From the NCBI GenBank assembly GCA_902465325.1, contig CABQMV010000009.1, forward strand, positions 1-27,638: a DNA stretch of 27,638 nucleotides, given 5' to 3'. Below are positions 1-7,856 of the stretch, in pieces. Each line of letters begins with the position of its first letter. Position 1 is the stretch's first letter. The position numbers were made by a program, and so were the translations under genes. Below the pieces are notes generated by a model, which did no database searches, had not been told where the DNA came from, and saw only the letters and a program-made list of their open reading frames with translations. The DNA is from an uncultured Oscillospiraceae bacterium. Lineage in GTDB: Bacteria > Bacillota > Clostridia > UBA1212 > SIG427.

Positions 1-29
1 AGCGCTGTCTGCTCTATGCAAACAGCGCT
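1..29 (-). terminator. Hairpin over the hemZ stop codon, possible terminator
   Basis: An 8-bp inverted repeat (AGCGCTGT at 1-8 and ACAGCGCT at 22-29) surrounds the hemZ stop codon. Any T-run on the minus-strand side lies outside the window. On the plus strand the right arm is followed by a T-rich stretch, so it could also terminate transcription entering from the left. The function is inferred from structure only. Confidence 0.4.
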
Positions 30-1384
30 TCTTTTCTTTTTATCATTTCCGGCAGCCGCTCTAAATAGTACTCAATACTTTTTACATTAAAGGCCCGTTC
101 AATACGTCCATCGGGGAAAACCGCCTTTGTCACTGCGCCGGCTCCAATTCCCAATATCGTCCGGTCCTCTTCCATGATATGAATATTATACGGACTTTCA
201 TACCCGGCCTTACAATAGGACACATTCTCATGGTTTCCCAGCATATGCTTCTGTCGGTACAAATAGAAAGGATGCATAGACATTTTCGCAGCATATTCCC
301 GCCCCATGTTCACCATATGTCCAGTCCGGTCGTCAGAAAGCGCCGCCTGGCTTTCGGCATCCTCTCTCAGGGCAGCCGCTCTCTTTATGCTCAGCGTATG
401 GACTGTCATTCCCTCCGGTCCCAGCTCCAGAATACGCTCCATGGTGTACCGGAACATTTCCTCCGTTTCATAGGGAAGACCGGCAATCACATCCATATTA
501 ATATTCCGAAATCCGGCCTCCCTGGCCATACGAAAGGCCTGTACCACCTGACCAGCAGTATGGGCACGGCCAATGCGCTCTAAGGTACTGTCATTCATTG
601 TCTGCGGATTGATGCTGATCCGGGTAACCCCTGCCCTGGCTGCCGCCTCTAATTTCGCCGGCGTAATAGAATCCGGCCGGCCGGCCTCCAGAGAAAACTC
701 CTTTAGGCCCGTCAAGTCTATATAACGGCTGAACATACAGATATAGCGCTCAAATTGCTTTTCATTCAGAGAAGTGGGCGTCCCACCTCCCAGATAAAGG
801 CTTTCGCTGTGGGCTGACATTCTGCCCAACAGCTCCGAGGCCGCGGAAAGTTCCTGTTCCATGACATCCAGATAGGCGTCCACACTTTTTTTATACTTTC
901 CAATAGAATGAGACGTAAAGGAACAGTACAGACAACGACTGGGGCAAAAGGGCAAATTGGCATACCAATCCACTGTTTTCTCTTTCCGCTCAGCTAGAAA
1001 AGGGGCCTGTACCCCAGCTGTCTCCAAAGCCAGCAGCGCTTTTCCTTCACTAACACAGTAAAAATCCTTCAATTTCTGTAAAATACAAGACTCTGACAGA
1101 CCCTCTTCCGCCATAGCATGAATGAGTTTAGCAGGCCGGATCCCGGTCATGCACCCCCAAGGAGAGCTGTACCCTGTAAGGGCCTTCAGTTTCAAATAGA
1201 GCCAGCGTTTTCCCTGGTTGGCCGTGTCAAAGGCCGGCACAGGCTCCCCGTTCACAGCCAAATCAGGAGCCTCCGGAAGGAAAGATACTTGCGCCGCCCG
1301 GCCAAAAACCTGCGCAATTTCTATAACCCAATAAGGAGCTGTTGCAGCAGGATGCGAAATTGTAATCATAAGAGAGTTGCTCAT
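14..1384 (-). CDS. hemZ: Coproporphyrinogen dehydrogenase-like radical SAM protein HemZ
   Basis: This 456-residue radical SAM enzyme is of the oxygen-independent coproporphyrinogen III oxidase family, HemZ branch. The family is linked to anaerobic oxidative decarboxylation of coproporphyrinogen III in haem synthesis. The 4Fe-4S/SAM motif is visible as CPSRCLYC (C147, C151, C154), followed by the LYLGGGTPTSL segment typical of these proteins. The start codon is 1 nt after the stop of the upstream MBL gene, so translation is probably coupled; no strong ribosome binding site is visible. An in-frame ATG five codons later (1369) is an alternative start. It is the last gene of the relA-dtd-MBL-hemZ run, a common order in Clostridia. 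The family assignment is secure, but whether the organism makes haem cannot be judged here. Confidence 0.93.
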   Translation of the reverse strand: MSNSLMITISHPAATAPYWVIEIAQVFGRAAQVSFLPEAPDLAVNGEPVPAFDTANQGKRWLYLKLKALTGYSSPWGCMTGIRPAKLIHAMAEEGLSESCILQKLKDFYCVSEGKALLALETAGVQAPFLAERKEKTVDWYANLPFCPSRCLYCSFTSHSIGKYKKSVDAYLDVMEQELSAASELLGRMSAHSESLYLGGGTPTSLNEKQFERYICMFSRYIDLTGLKEFSLEAGRPDSITPAKLEAAARAGVTRISINPQTMNDSTLERIGRAHTAGQVVQAFRMAREAGFRNINMDVIAGLPYETEEMFRYTMERILELGPEGMTVHTLSIKRAAALREDAESQAALSDDRTGHMVNMGREYAAKMSMHPFYLYRQKHMLGNHENVSYCKAGYESPYNIHIMEEDRTILGIGAGAVTKAVFPDGRIERAFNVKSIEYYLERLPEMIKRKEALFA

Positions 1385-1385
1385 A

Positions 1386-2021
1386 TCAAAACATCCAAAA
1401 AGGATTTTCCTCCCGTTCCCGACCTATGGTAGACTGGGTTCCGTGTCCGGGCAGAACAATCAGCGCAGGATCCATGGCATACAACCTTTCAATAGAACGC
1501 TTCAGCTCTGCCGTACTGCCGTCTCCCAGATCCGTCCGTCCGAAATTACCGTAGAAAAGAGTATCTCCGGTAAAAAGCAGCTGCCCGGCCAGAATACAGA
1601 TTCCGCCGGAAGTATGACCGGGCGTACAGAGTACAACCGGACCATCCTTGCCCTGCCCGTCTAAGGGAATCACCGATCCCTCATCCACAATCACATCTGC
1701 AGGCGGATATTTTACAGCGGACCCAAACAGTACAGAAGCGTTCCGATAGGGCTCGGCTAAATTTTCGCATTCCGGCCTGGTACACAAGACGGGCGCCTGA
1801 AAAAGCTTTTTATATTCTGACATATAGCACACATGATCATAATGTCCGTGAGTCAGGACAATGCCGCTCACGGTCAGAGAAAGAGAACGCGCAAAGGCCT
1901 CTGTCTCTTCTGCCGGATTACCGGGATCAATAACAATCGCCCTCTTACTTTCCGGATTCCACAGCAAATAAGTATTGGAACCTAAAAGCCCTCCTGTAAA
2001 ACGCTTGTACTCGTATTTCAT
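1386..2021 (-). CDS. MBL-fold metallo-hydrolase (glyoxalase II-like)
   Basis: This 211-residue metallo-beta-lactamase-fold hydrolase is probably cytosolic. The metal-binding motif THGHYDH (H58, H60, D62, H63) is intact, as are the downstream CTPGHTSGG, FTGDTLFYGNFGRTD and LPGHGT motifs that supply the remaining metal ligands. The family contains hydroxyacylglutathione hydrolase-like and other thioester hydrolases; the substrate of this clade is not known to me, so no gene symbol is given. The start lies 2 nt after the dtd stop, and the ribosome binding site AGAGGA lies inside the end of dtd. Its fixed position between dtd and hemZ is usual in Clostridia and suggests simple co-transcription with the stringent-response genes. 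Confidence 0.92.
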   Translation of the reverse strand: MKYEYKRFTGGLLGSNTYLLWNPESKRAIVIDPGNPAEETEAFARSLSLTVSGIVLTHGHYDHVCYMSEYKKLFQAPVLCTRPECENLAEPYRNASVLFGSAVKYPPADVIVDEGSVIPLDGQGKDGPVVLCTPGHTSGGICILAGQLLFTGDTLFYGNFGRTDLGDGSTAELKRSIERLYAMDPALIVLPGHGTQSTIGREREENPFWMF

Positions 2022-2023
2022 AT

Positions 2024-2488
2024 TTAAAATCCTCTCTTACTGTCTAAAAGTAATGTTACCGGCCCGTCATTCATAATCTCTACCGACATATCGGTCTGGA
2101 AAACACCTGTTTCTACAGGAATCCCCCGCTCCTCCAATCCAGCTCTGACCTTTTGGTAGAGCTCCTCTGCCTGCTCCGGAGCTGCCGCCTCTATAAAGGA
2201 AGGGCGCCGGCCCTTCCGGCAGTCTCCGTACAGCGTAAACTGACTTACCAGTAAAATTTTAAAATCCTGGCCGTCATGTCTCAGCTCTAAAAGAGACCGG
2301 TTCAGTTTTCCTTCCTCGTCTTCAAATACTCTTAAATTCGCGATCTTATCACAAATATATACACAGTCCGCCTCTGAGTCCTCCCTGCCAACGCCTAATA
2401 ATACAGTAAAGCCTCTGTCAATTCGACCCGACTCCTGTCCCTGGGAAACAACCCGTGAAAAGACAACTCTCTGTACAACTGCTCTCAT
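2024..2488 (-). CDS. dtd: D-aminoacyl-tRNA deacylase
   Basis: This enzyme hydrolyses D-amino acids (and mischarged glycine) from tRNA, acting as a chirality proofreader in the cytosol. The two signature motifs of the dimeric Dtd active site are present: SQFTL at residues 82-86 and GPVT at 142-145. The length of 154 residues is slightly above the usual 145-150. The start codon is 3 nt after the relA stop, giving TAAGGAATG, so translation is likely coupled to relA. The relA-dtd pairing is conserved across Firmicutes. Confidence 0.96.
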   Translation of the reverse strand: MRAVVQRVVFSRVVSQGQESGRIDRGFTVLLGVGREDSEADCVYICDKIANLRVFEDEEGKLNRSLLELRHDGQDFKILLVSQFTLYGDCRKGRRPSFIEAAAPEQAEELYQKVRAGLEERGIPVETGVFQTDMSVEIMNDGPVTLLLDSKRGF

Positions 2489-2491
2489 TCC

Positions 2492-4678
2492 TTACTTCGC
2501 CTTTCTGCTTACTTCCACTACATTCTCAATTCGATTCAATTTTTTAATAAGCTTTTCCAGCTGATCCCTCTCGGTAATTTCCACTGTCAAATCAATCAAA
2601 TCATAATTATCCCTGGTGGTTCTGGCATTAATGGCCTTGGTATTTAACTTTAACTCTGCCAGGGCCCCGGCAATCTCCAGAAGCAGATTCGAACGGTCAA
2701 AAGCCTTGATGGCCAGCTCCGCGTTGTAAACACTGTTCACACTCTGGGCCCACCTTACGTCAATCATCCTGTTTTCAAAATCCGACATGGAATGAATATT
2801 AGGGCAGTCCGCCCGATGGACAGAGACGCCTCTCCCTCTGGTTATATAACCTACAATCAAATCACCCGGCACCGGATTGCAGCAGCGGGAAAACCGCACC
2901 AGACAATTTTCTATGCCCTTTACAATAACGCCGTTATCAGTAGTCTGCTTGCTCTCCTTTCTGTCCTTCGTTCCCGCTCCGGCAGGAAGCTCGGCAAGCT
3001 CCGCCGGCATATTGTCCTTCAAAAATTCATCTCTCAGTCTGGATACAACTCTCTGAGCAGTCAGCTCGCCAAAGCCTACTACATTCAGCAAATCCTCTAC
3101 GGCGCTGAAATTGTATTTTCTGAGGATAGGCTCTAAATATTCCGCTCTAAACAGCTCTGCATGGGTATATCCCTGTCGCTTTAATTCCCTTTCAATAAAT
3201 TCCCGGCCATGCTCAATGTTTTCTTCCCGGCGCTCTTTCTTAAACCACTGGCGGATCTTACTTTTCGCCTCTGAGCTTTTAACGATGGAAAGCCAGTCCC
3301 GGCTGGGACCGTGTACCTCTTTCGTGGTAATGACCTCCACAATATCCCCGTTTTTCAGCTTATAATTCAGCGGTTTGATTTCTCCGTTGACCTTCGCCCC
3401 GATCATACGATTCCCTACGGCGCTGTGTACACTGTAGGCAAAATCAATAGGAGTAGAGCCCGCCGGAAGATTTTTTACATCGCCCTTCGGGGTAAACACA
3501 AAGACCTCATCTGTAAATAGGTCCATCTTAAAGGTTTCTACAAACTGACTGGCATCTCCCAGGTCCTTCTGGATATCCAACAAATGTCTGACCCATTCCA
3601 GTTTCTGGTCTACTGAAGCATCTGATTTGCCGCCCTCTTTATACTTCCAGTGGGCAGCAATACCGATCTCCGCAATTTTATGCATTTCCCAGGTCCGGAT
3701 CTGAGCCTCAAAGGGCATACCGTCCGGCCCAATTAAAGTCGTATGCAGAGACTGATACATATTGGGCTTCGGCATACTGATATAATCCTTAAAGCGTCCG
3801 GGCATAGGCTTATACAGCTCGTGAATAATTCCCAGTACCGCATAACAGTCGGAAACCGTATCCACAATAACACGGATCGCAATTAGATCATAGATTTGAT
3901 CCAATGTTTTATTCTGCCGCACCATTTTTTTATGCACACTGTACAAGTGCTTTGGTCTTCCGTCCAAAAAAGCATGAATGCCCAATTCAGAAGTCTTCTC
4001 CCGTACAGTAGCAAGAATCCCTTGGATATATGCCTCCTGCTGTTCTCTCTTTTGGTTTATGCTGTTGGAAAGCTCTTCATAGGTCTCCGGCTCCAGATAC
4101 TTAAAGCACAAATCCTCCAGTTCCCATTTGATTTTGGTCATACCCAGCCGATGGGCCAGCGGCGTATAAATTTCCAGCGTTTCCTTTGCTTTGGTGATCT
4201 GGGAATCGGTATTCACATATTGAAGTGTTCTCATATTGTGAAGCCGGTCTACCAGCTTAATCAGAATCACCCTGATATCGGAAGCCATAGAAAGAAACAT
4301 CTTACGCAAATTTTCCGCCTGCAGCTCCTCCTTTGTGCCGGTAGGAATATGCTTTAGCTTTGTAACACCGTCTACCAGATAGGCAACCTCAGAGCCAAAT
4401 TCTTTCTCAATATCACGGGAAGTAGTGCTGGTATCCTCTACAACATCATGCAGAATACCTGCCATAACCGAGGCAAGATCCATATCCATTTCCGCCAGTA
4501 TTCTGGCTACTGCCACAGGATGAATAATAAAAGGCTCCCCCGATTTGCGCAGCTGTCCCTTATGGGCCTCATCTGCAAAACGAAAGGCCTTTTCCAGCTG
4601 GGCAAAGTCCGCAGCAGGATTATATTGCTTTATAATCTCCTCTATTTCCTTTATCTGCTTTTCAGTATCCTGGTCCAT
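2492..4678 (-). CDS. relA: Bifunctional (p)ppGpp synthetase/hydrolase Rel
   Basis: This 728-residue Rel/SpoT-homologue makes and degrades the alarmone (p)ppGpp. The N-terminal HD hydrolase domain keeps R44, H53, H77, D78 and D144, matching the numbering known for streptococcal Rel. The synthetase domain has D264, E324 and an RFKD motif (295-298), the RxKD form typical of bifunctional enzymes. A TGS domain, a Cys-rich segment (SRCCNPVPGD) and a C-terminal ACT domain follow. The ATG at 4678 is chosen because it has an AGAGG site 10 nt upstream and starts the usual family N-terminus. A longer reading frame to 4825 only runs back into recJ. The start is 4 nt after the recJ stop. The adenine phosphoribosyltransferase gene that separates recJ and relA in many Firmicutes is absent here. 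Confidence 0.97.
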   Translation of the reverse strand: MDQDTEKQIKEIEEIIKQYNPAADFAQLEKAFRFADEAHKGQLRKSGEPFIIHPVAVARILAEMDMDLASVMAGILHDVVEDTSTTSRDIEKEFGSEVAYLVDGVTKLKHIPTGTKEELQAENLRKMFLSMASDIRVILIKLVDRLHNMRTLQYVNTDSQITKAKETLEIYTPLAHRLGMTKIKWELEDLCFKYLEPETYEELSNSINQKREQQEAYIQGILATVREKTSELGIHAFLDGRPKHLYSVHKKMVRQNKTLDQIYDLIAIRVIVDTVSDCYAVLGIIHELYKPMPGRFKDYISMPKPNMYQSLHTTLIGPDGMPFEAQIRTWEMHKIAEIGIAAHWKYKEGGKSDASVDQKLEWVRHLLDIQKDLGDASQFVETFKMDLFTDEVFVFTPKGDVKNLPAGSTPIDFAYSVHSAVGNRMIGAKVNGEIKPLNYKLKNGDIVEVITTKEVHGPSRDWLSIVKSSEAKSKIRQWFKKERREENIEHGREFIERELKRQGYTHAELFRAEYLEPILRKYNFSAVEDLLNVVGFGELTAQRVVSRLRDEFLKDNMPAELAELPAGAGTKDRKESKQTTDNGVIVKGIENCLVRFSRCCNPVPGDLIVGYITRGRGVSVHRADCPNIHSMSDFENRMIDVRWAQSVNSVYNAELAIKAFDRSNLLLEIAGALAELKLNTKAINARTTRDNYDLIDLTVEITERDQLEKLIKKLNRIENVVEVSRKAK

Positions 4679-4682
4679 AGCA

Positions 4683-6722
4683 CTAAACCTCTTTTTGTAT
4701 ATACGCCATACACGCCCGGTAGACAGCGGAGCTCTCCAGCTCAATTTTCTTTTCGGTCTCTGTGGGAAGCATCTGATGCCCCTCTCTGTTTTTCTGCAGA
4801 AGTCCAAGCTCCCCAAACACTTCAATGCCTTTAAAAAGCTTAAACCAAGTATACGCTCCGCCGGTTCCGGAAAGCCTTTCCCTCATGACCGGCAAATCTT
4901 CCCAGGTAAAGCCTTCCTTATAAAATCCGCGAATAACATTATATAATAATACTAAATCTTTTCTTCCCCAATTTGTATTATACACATCTGCTTCTCTTAT
5001 GTCCAATAGCTGCAGAGAGACACTCTTTCTCCCATTCCATTCATTGACAGTCATTTTAAACAGCGCATCGCATTTTGTCATCGCCGATACCATGGGCAGC
5101 AGTTTTCCGCAGCCAAATGCAATTCCCGTCACCGGCCTGCCGTATTCTCCTGTACTTCCGTCCTCAAGAGAAAACTGTATACGTAAATGGGCCTCTGAAC
5201 TTCCCACAGCAGAGCATTTTACCACCTTAAGTCCCCTGGCCAGATAGACAGGCTCCGGATTGCCTTCCCCACAGGGCTGAATCCCTGTCAAAAGGGCGGC
5301 GTTGTCCAGCCCAATATCAGAAATTGAAATTTCGCAGTCAGCCTGAATCTCCGGAATAAGATATCCGGGAATATGGGCCTCTGCTGCATAGCGGTTCAGC
5401 CCTTCAATGAGCTTCGGAAGGACATTGGCCTTCAGAGACATACCGGCTGCCATCTCATGCCCTCCAAACTTCTCCAGACAGCTGCCGCAGCTGCAGAGAG
5501 CCTGGTGTATATTAAATCCCGGAACTGACCGGGCGGACCCTCGGATGGTCTCTCCATCCTCCTCATAGGCAAAAACAAAAGAGGGCTTGTTAAAACGTTC
5601 TGTCAGTCTCGATGCTACAATCCCAATGACGCCGTGATGCCAGCTGCGGCCTACAGAGACCACAACCGCATCCCCCGGTACAGTCTTTATGGATTCCGGT
5701 AAAATAGCTTCTGCCGTAATTTGCCCTTCCAGCACCTGCCTGTTCCTGTTCTCAGCAGACAGCTCCTGCGCCAGCAGATCTGCCGTTTCACGGTCTTCCG
5801 ACAAAAGAAGCCGCAAAGCTCTCTCACCGCTGCCCAGCCGTCCGGCGGCATTGATTCTGGGAACCACGCCGAAAGCAATCCCTCTGACTGACAGCGGGCT
5901 TTGCAGACCGGCCTCTTTTAGGAGACTGTGCAGTCCCGGCCAGCAGGATCTGCTCAGCTGCTGCAGGCCAGCCGATACAAGGATCCGATTCTCCCCGGTC
6001 AAAGGCACAGAATCCCCTATGGTAGCCACCGCAGCCATAGAAATATATTCCAGGGGCCGCGCCTCCAGCCCGATGGCCTCTGCCAGAGCTTCTATCAGCT
6101 TGTACGCCACACCGGCACCGCACAGGCCGGAAAACGGATATGAACAGCCGGGCCTCACGGGATCTATAATGGCCTCCGCCTCCGGCAGCCGATCTAAGCA
6201 GCGGTGATGGTCTGTAATAATAACATCCATGCCCAACTCCCGGGCCAGTGCAACTTCTTCAATACTGACAATCCCGCAGTCTACTGTAATCATCAGGGTG
6301 GTCCCGCGCTGTGCAAGTAAGCCAACAGCCTTTTGAGAAAGTCCGTATCCGTCCTCAAACCGGTTCGGAATAAAGAAATCCACATTGAGTTCCATTTTAT
6401 GCTTCAGAAAGTGCCACAATATGGCTGTCGCAGAAATTCCATCGCAATCGTAATCCCCATACACGGTAACATGCTCTCCCGCTTCTGAAGCATCCAGGAT
6501 CCGCTGTACTGCAGCCTCCATGTCCTCAAACAAATAGGGATCACAGAGGTCCCTGACGGACGGTGTAAAATACACCTTCGCAGCCTGTGCAGTATAAATC
6601 CCCCGCTTTACCAGTGTTTCCGCCAGAAACAGAGGCAAATTCATCTCCTGGGCCAATACAATTGCTCTTTCGGCGTCATCTTGCTGTATATAGTTCTTTA
6701 CTGTCCATTTCTTATCAAACAT
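4683..6722 (-). CDS. recJ: Single-stranded-DNA-specific exonuclease RecJ
   Basis: This 5'-3' single-strand exonuclease acts in recombination and mismatch/base-excision repair. DHH phosphoesterase motifs are intact: DYDCDG (90-95), TVDCG (146-150) and the name-giving DHH (171-173), followed by the DHHA1 motif GGHEMAAG. With 679 residues it is about 100 longer than the E. coli enzyme. The extra C-terminal part (roughly 570-679) resembles the C-terminal extension of Firmicutes RecJ. It lies 4 nt upstream of relA and probably shares its transcript. No convincing promoter is visible directly upstream; the rpsU terminator ends about 20 nt before the start, so read-through or a weak AT-rich promoter is possible. 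Confidence 0.96.
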   Translation of the reverse strand: MFDKKWTVKNYIQQDDAERAIVLAQEMNLPLFLAETLVKRGIYTAQAAKVYFTPSVRDLCDPYLFEDMEAAVQRILDASEAGEHVTVYGDYDCDGISATAILWHFLKHKMELNVDFFIPNRFEDGYGLSQKAVGLLAQRGTTLMITVDCGIVSIEEVALARELGMDVIITDHHRCLDRLPEAEAIIDPVRPGCSYPFSGLCGAGVAYKLIEALAEAIGLEARPLEYISMAAVATIGDSVPLTGENRILVSAGLQQLSRSCWPGLHSLLKEAGLQSPLSVRGIAFGVVPRINAAGRLGSGERALRLLLSEDRETADLLAQELSAENRNRQVLEGQITAEAILPESIKTVPGDAVVVSVGRSWHHGVIGIVASRLTERFNKPSFVFAYEEDGETIRGSARSVPGFNIHQALCSCGSCLEKFGGHEMAAGMSLKANVLPKLIEGLNRYAAEAHIPGYLIPEIQADCEISISDIGLDNAALLTGIQPCGEGNPEPVYLARGLKVVKCSAVGSSEAHLRIQFSLEDGSTGEYGRPVTGIAFGCGKLLPMVSAMTKCDALFKMTVNEWNGRKSVSLQLLDIREADVYNTNWGRKDLVLLYNVIRGFYKEGFTWEDLPVMRERLSGTGGAYTWFKLFKGIEVFGELGLLQKNREGHQMLPTETEKKIELESSAVYRACMAYIQKEV

Positions 6723-6739
6723 AGCCTGTATTCCCGCTC

Positions 6740-6781
6740 CGTATATATAAAATACAAAAAGACTCGAAGATTCGAGTCTTT
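6740..6781 (-). terminator. Rho-independent terminator after rpsU
   Basis: On the minus strand an almost perfect hairpin, AAAGACTCGAA-TC-TTCGAGTCTTT (6758-6781), is followed directly by a T-rich run (TTTTTGTATTTTATA). It sits 30 nt after the rpsU stop and 36 nt before recJ, so it separates the two units, possibly incompletely. Confidence 0.85.
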
Positions 6782-6811
6782 CAGTAACAAAAGTATAAAG
6801 AATATGTATCC

Positions 6812-6988
6812 TTATCTGTATTTGCGTTTTCTTGCAGCCTCGGACTTCTTCTTTCTCTTTACGCTTGGCTTCTCATAATGCTCTCTCTTTCTTACTTCCG
6901 CAAGAACACCTGACTTAGCGCATGAACGCTTAAATCTCTTAAGAGCGCTTTCCAGCGATTCATTTTCCTTCAGTCTAATCTCTGACAT
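6812..6988 (-). CDS. rpsU: 30S ribosomal protein S21
   Basis: This is the 58-residue ribosomal protein bS21, which joins the small subunit near the anti-Shine-Dalgarno region of 16S rRNA. The sequence has the expected N-terminus (MSEIRLKENESLESALKRFK) and a strongly basic C-terminal tail ending in KKKSEAARKRKYR. The ATG at 6988 is fixed by the strong GGAGGGAGGG site just upstream and by the exact family length. A longer frame to 7060 would need a GTG with no ribosome binding site. It has its own promoter (7130-7159), a leader of about 135 nt and its own terminator. Confidence 0.97.
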   Translation of the reverse strand: MSEIRLKENESLESALKRFKRSCAKSGVLAEVRKREHYEKPSVKRKKKSEAARKRKYR

Positions 6989-7129
6989 TACATTCCCTCC
7001 CTCCGAGCGGTACGGTTGATAACGTCTTCCGGCATCCAAGTCTTTCCAGATAAGGGACACACCAACAACATCATCTATAACGAATAACCAAATTTCTTAA
7101 ATTGAGTTTGCTAACAAACTAACGGGTTA

Positions 7130-7159
7130 ATTATACAACAACTATAAAATCAAAGTCAA
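7130..7159 (-). promoter_or_regulatory. Strong sigma-A-type promoter of rpsU
   Basis: On the minus strand TTGACT (7154-7159) is separated by 18 nt from a perfect TATAAT (7130-7135). Transcription should start near 7123, giving an rpsU leader of about 135 nt. An inverted repeat GTTTG-TTAG-CAAAC begins within the first transcribed bases (about 7107-7120). Confidence 0.85.
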
Positions 7160-7167
7160 TACGTCTT

Positions 7168-7662
7168 TCATAAAATTTCAACCGCCAGAAGGCCAAAGCT
7201 CAGAAAGGGAACCAGCGGTATCTCCCTGCGTACAGTCCGGAAGCGGACAAGACCCAGAACAGCAGCTGCCGCACAGCCCAGAAACAATCCCATCATAATG
7301 TGAAACACATCTAAAAGAAAGGCGGAAGCCATCATAAGCTTAATATCCCCCATCCCAATGCCGCCTTTAAAGCAGACCTTGATAAATAAAAGCAGCAGGC
7401 AAGAGCCTATTAAACTAATCAATCTCCATTTTAAGGTCTCCGCAGACAAAAGCATAGAAACCACTCCTAAAGCAGCAATTGCCAGACAAAGAGAATTGGG
7501 TACGATCCTGCTCTGTATATCGCAGACAGAAGCCAGTGACATCAGCATGCCAAAGGCCGCCGCTTCCGGCGGCAACAGGAAGAGAAAAGCCGCCCATACC
7601 CCCAACAGTCTGCCCCACTGCACCTGGCGCATTAAATCTTTTAGTTCTTTGATTTCGGACAC
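7168..7662 (-). CDS. Prepilin peptidase-like membrane protease (A24 family, peptidase domain only)
   Basis: This is a small polytopic membrane aspartyl protease of the type IV prepilin peptidase family, which cleaves leader peptides of prepilin-like proteins. The two catalytic aspartates are visible in VCDIQSRIVPN (D48) and in the GxGD motif GGIGMGDIKLM (D106), counted from the proposed start. Several hydrophobic segments follow each other. The protein is only 164 residues and lacks the N-terminal methyltransferase and zinc-binding domain of full PilD/ComC enzymes. The GTG at 7662 is preferred over the ATG at 7668, because AGGAGGG touches the ATG directly but stands 6 nt from the GTG. No pilin or secretion genes are nearby, so its substrate is unknown. 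Confidence 0.85.
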   Translation of the reverse strand: MSEIKELKDLMRQVQWGRLLGVWAAFLFLLPPEAAAFGMLMSLASVCDIQSRIVPNSLCLAIAALGVVSMLLSAETLKWRLISLIGSCLLLLFIKVCFKGGIGMGDIKLMMASAFLLDVFHIMMGLFLGCAAAAVLGLVRFRTVRREIPLVPFLSFGLLAVEIL

Positions 7663-7720
7663 AAACATCCCTCCTATTCGCTATGTACTGTTGCTGCAAA
7701 TAGAATGGAATTGTGTAGAT

Positions 7721-7749
7721 AGCATAACCTTACTGATGAAATTTGTCAA
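7721..7749 (-). promoter_or_regulatory. Promoter of the prepilin peptidase-like gene
   Basis: On the minus strand a perfect -35 TTGACA (7744-7749), a 17-nt spacer and a -10 TATGCT (7721-7726) lie 60-90 nt upstream of the gene. Confidence 0.75.
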
Positions 7750-7754
7750 GCACA

Positions 7755-7824
7755 GAAAAAAGATATGCTCACAAAACCAATAAAACTCCCTGCAAAGAAG
7801 CACAAAAATACGGATTTTGTGAGC
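7755..7824 (-). terminator. Long-loop hairpin with T-run, possible terminator after xylB
   Basis: Inverted repeats GCTCACAAAA (7767-7776) and TTTTGTGAGC (7815-7824) form a 10-bp stem, extendable by two G-C pairs past a bulge, with a loop of about 36 nt. On the minus strand the stem is followed after four bases by CTTTTTTC. It lies 32 nt beyond the xylB stop. The loop is longer than usual for an intrinsic terminator. Confidence 0.45.
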
Positions 7825-7856
7825 TCGTCTCGTCTATTCCTTTCATCAGTCTGCTG

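Noticed and set aside
4679..4825. Longer N-terminus for relA
   Set aside because: The extra codons are inside recJ, lack a ribosome binding site and do not resemble Rel proteins; the catalytic residue numbering fits the ATG at 4678.
6989..7060. Extended rpsU start at a GTG
   Set aside because: There is no ribosome binding site; the 58-residue form with GGAGGGAGGG is exact for the family.
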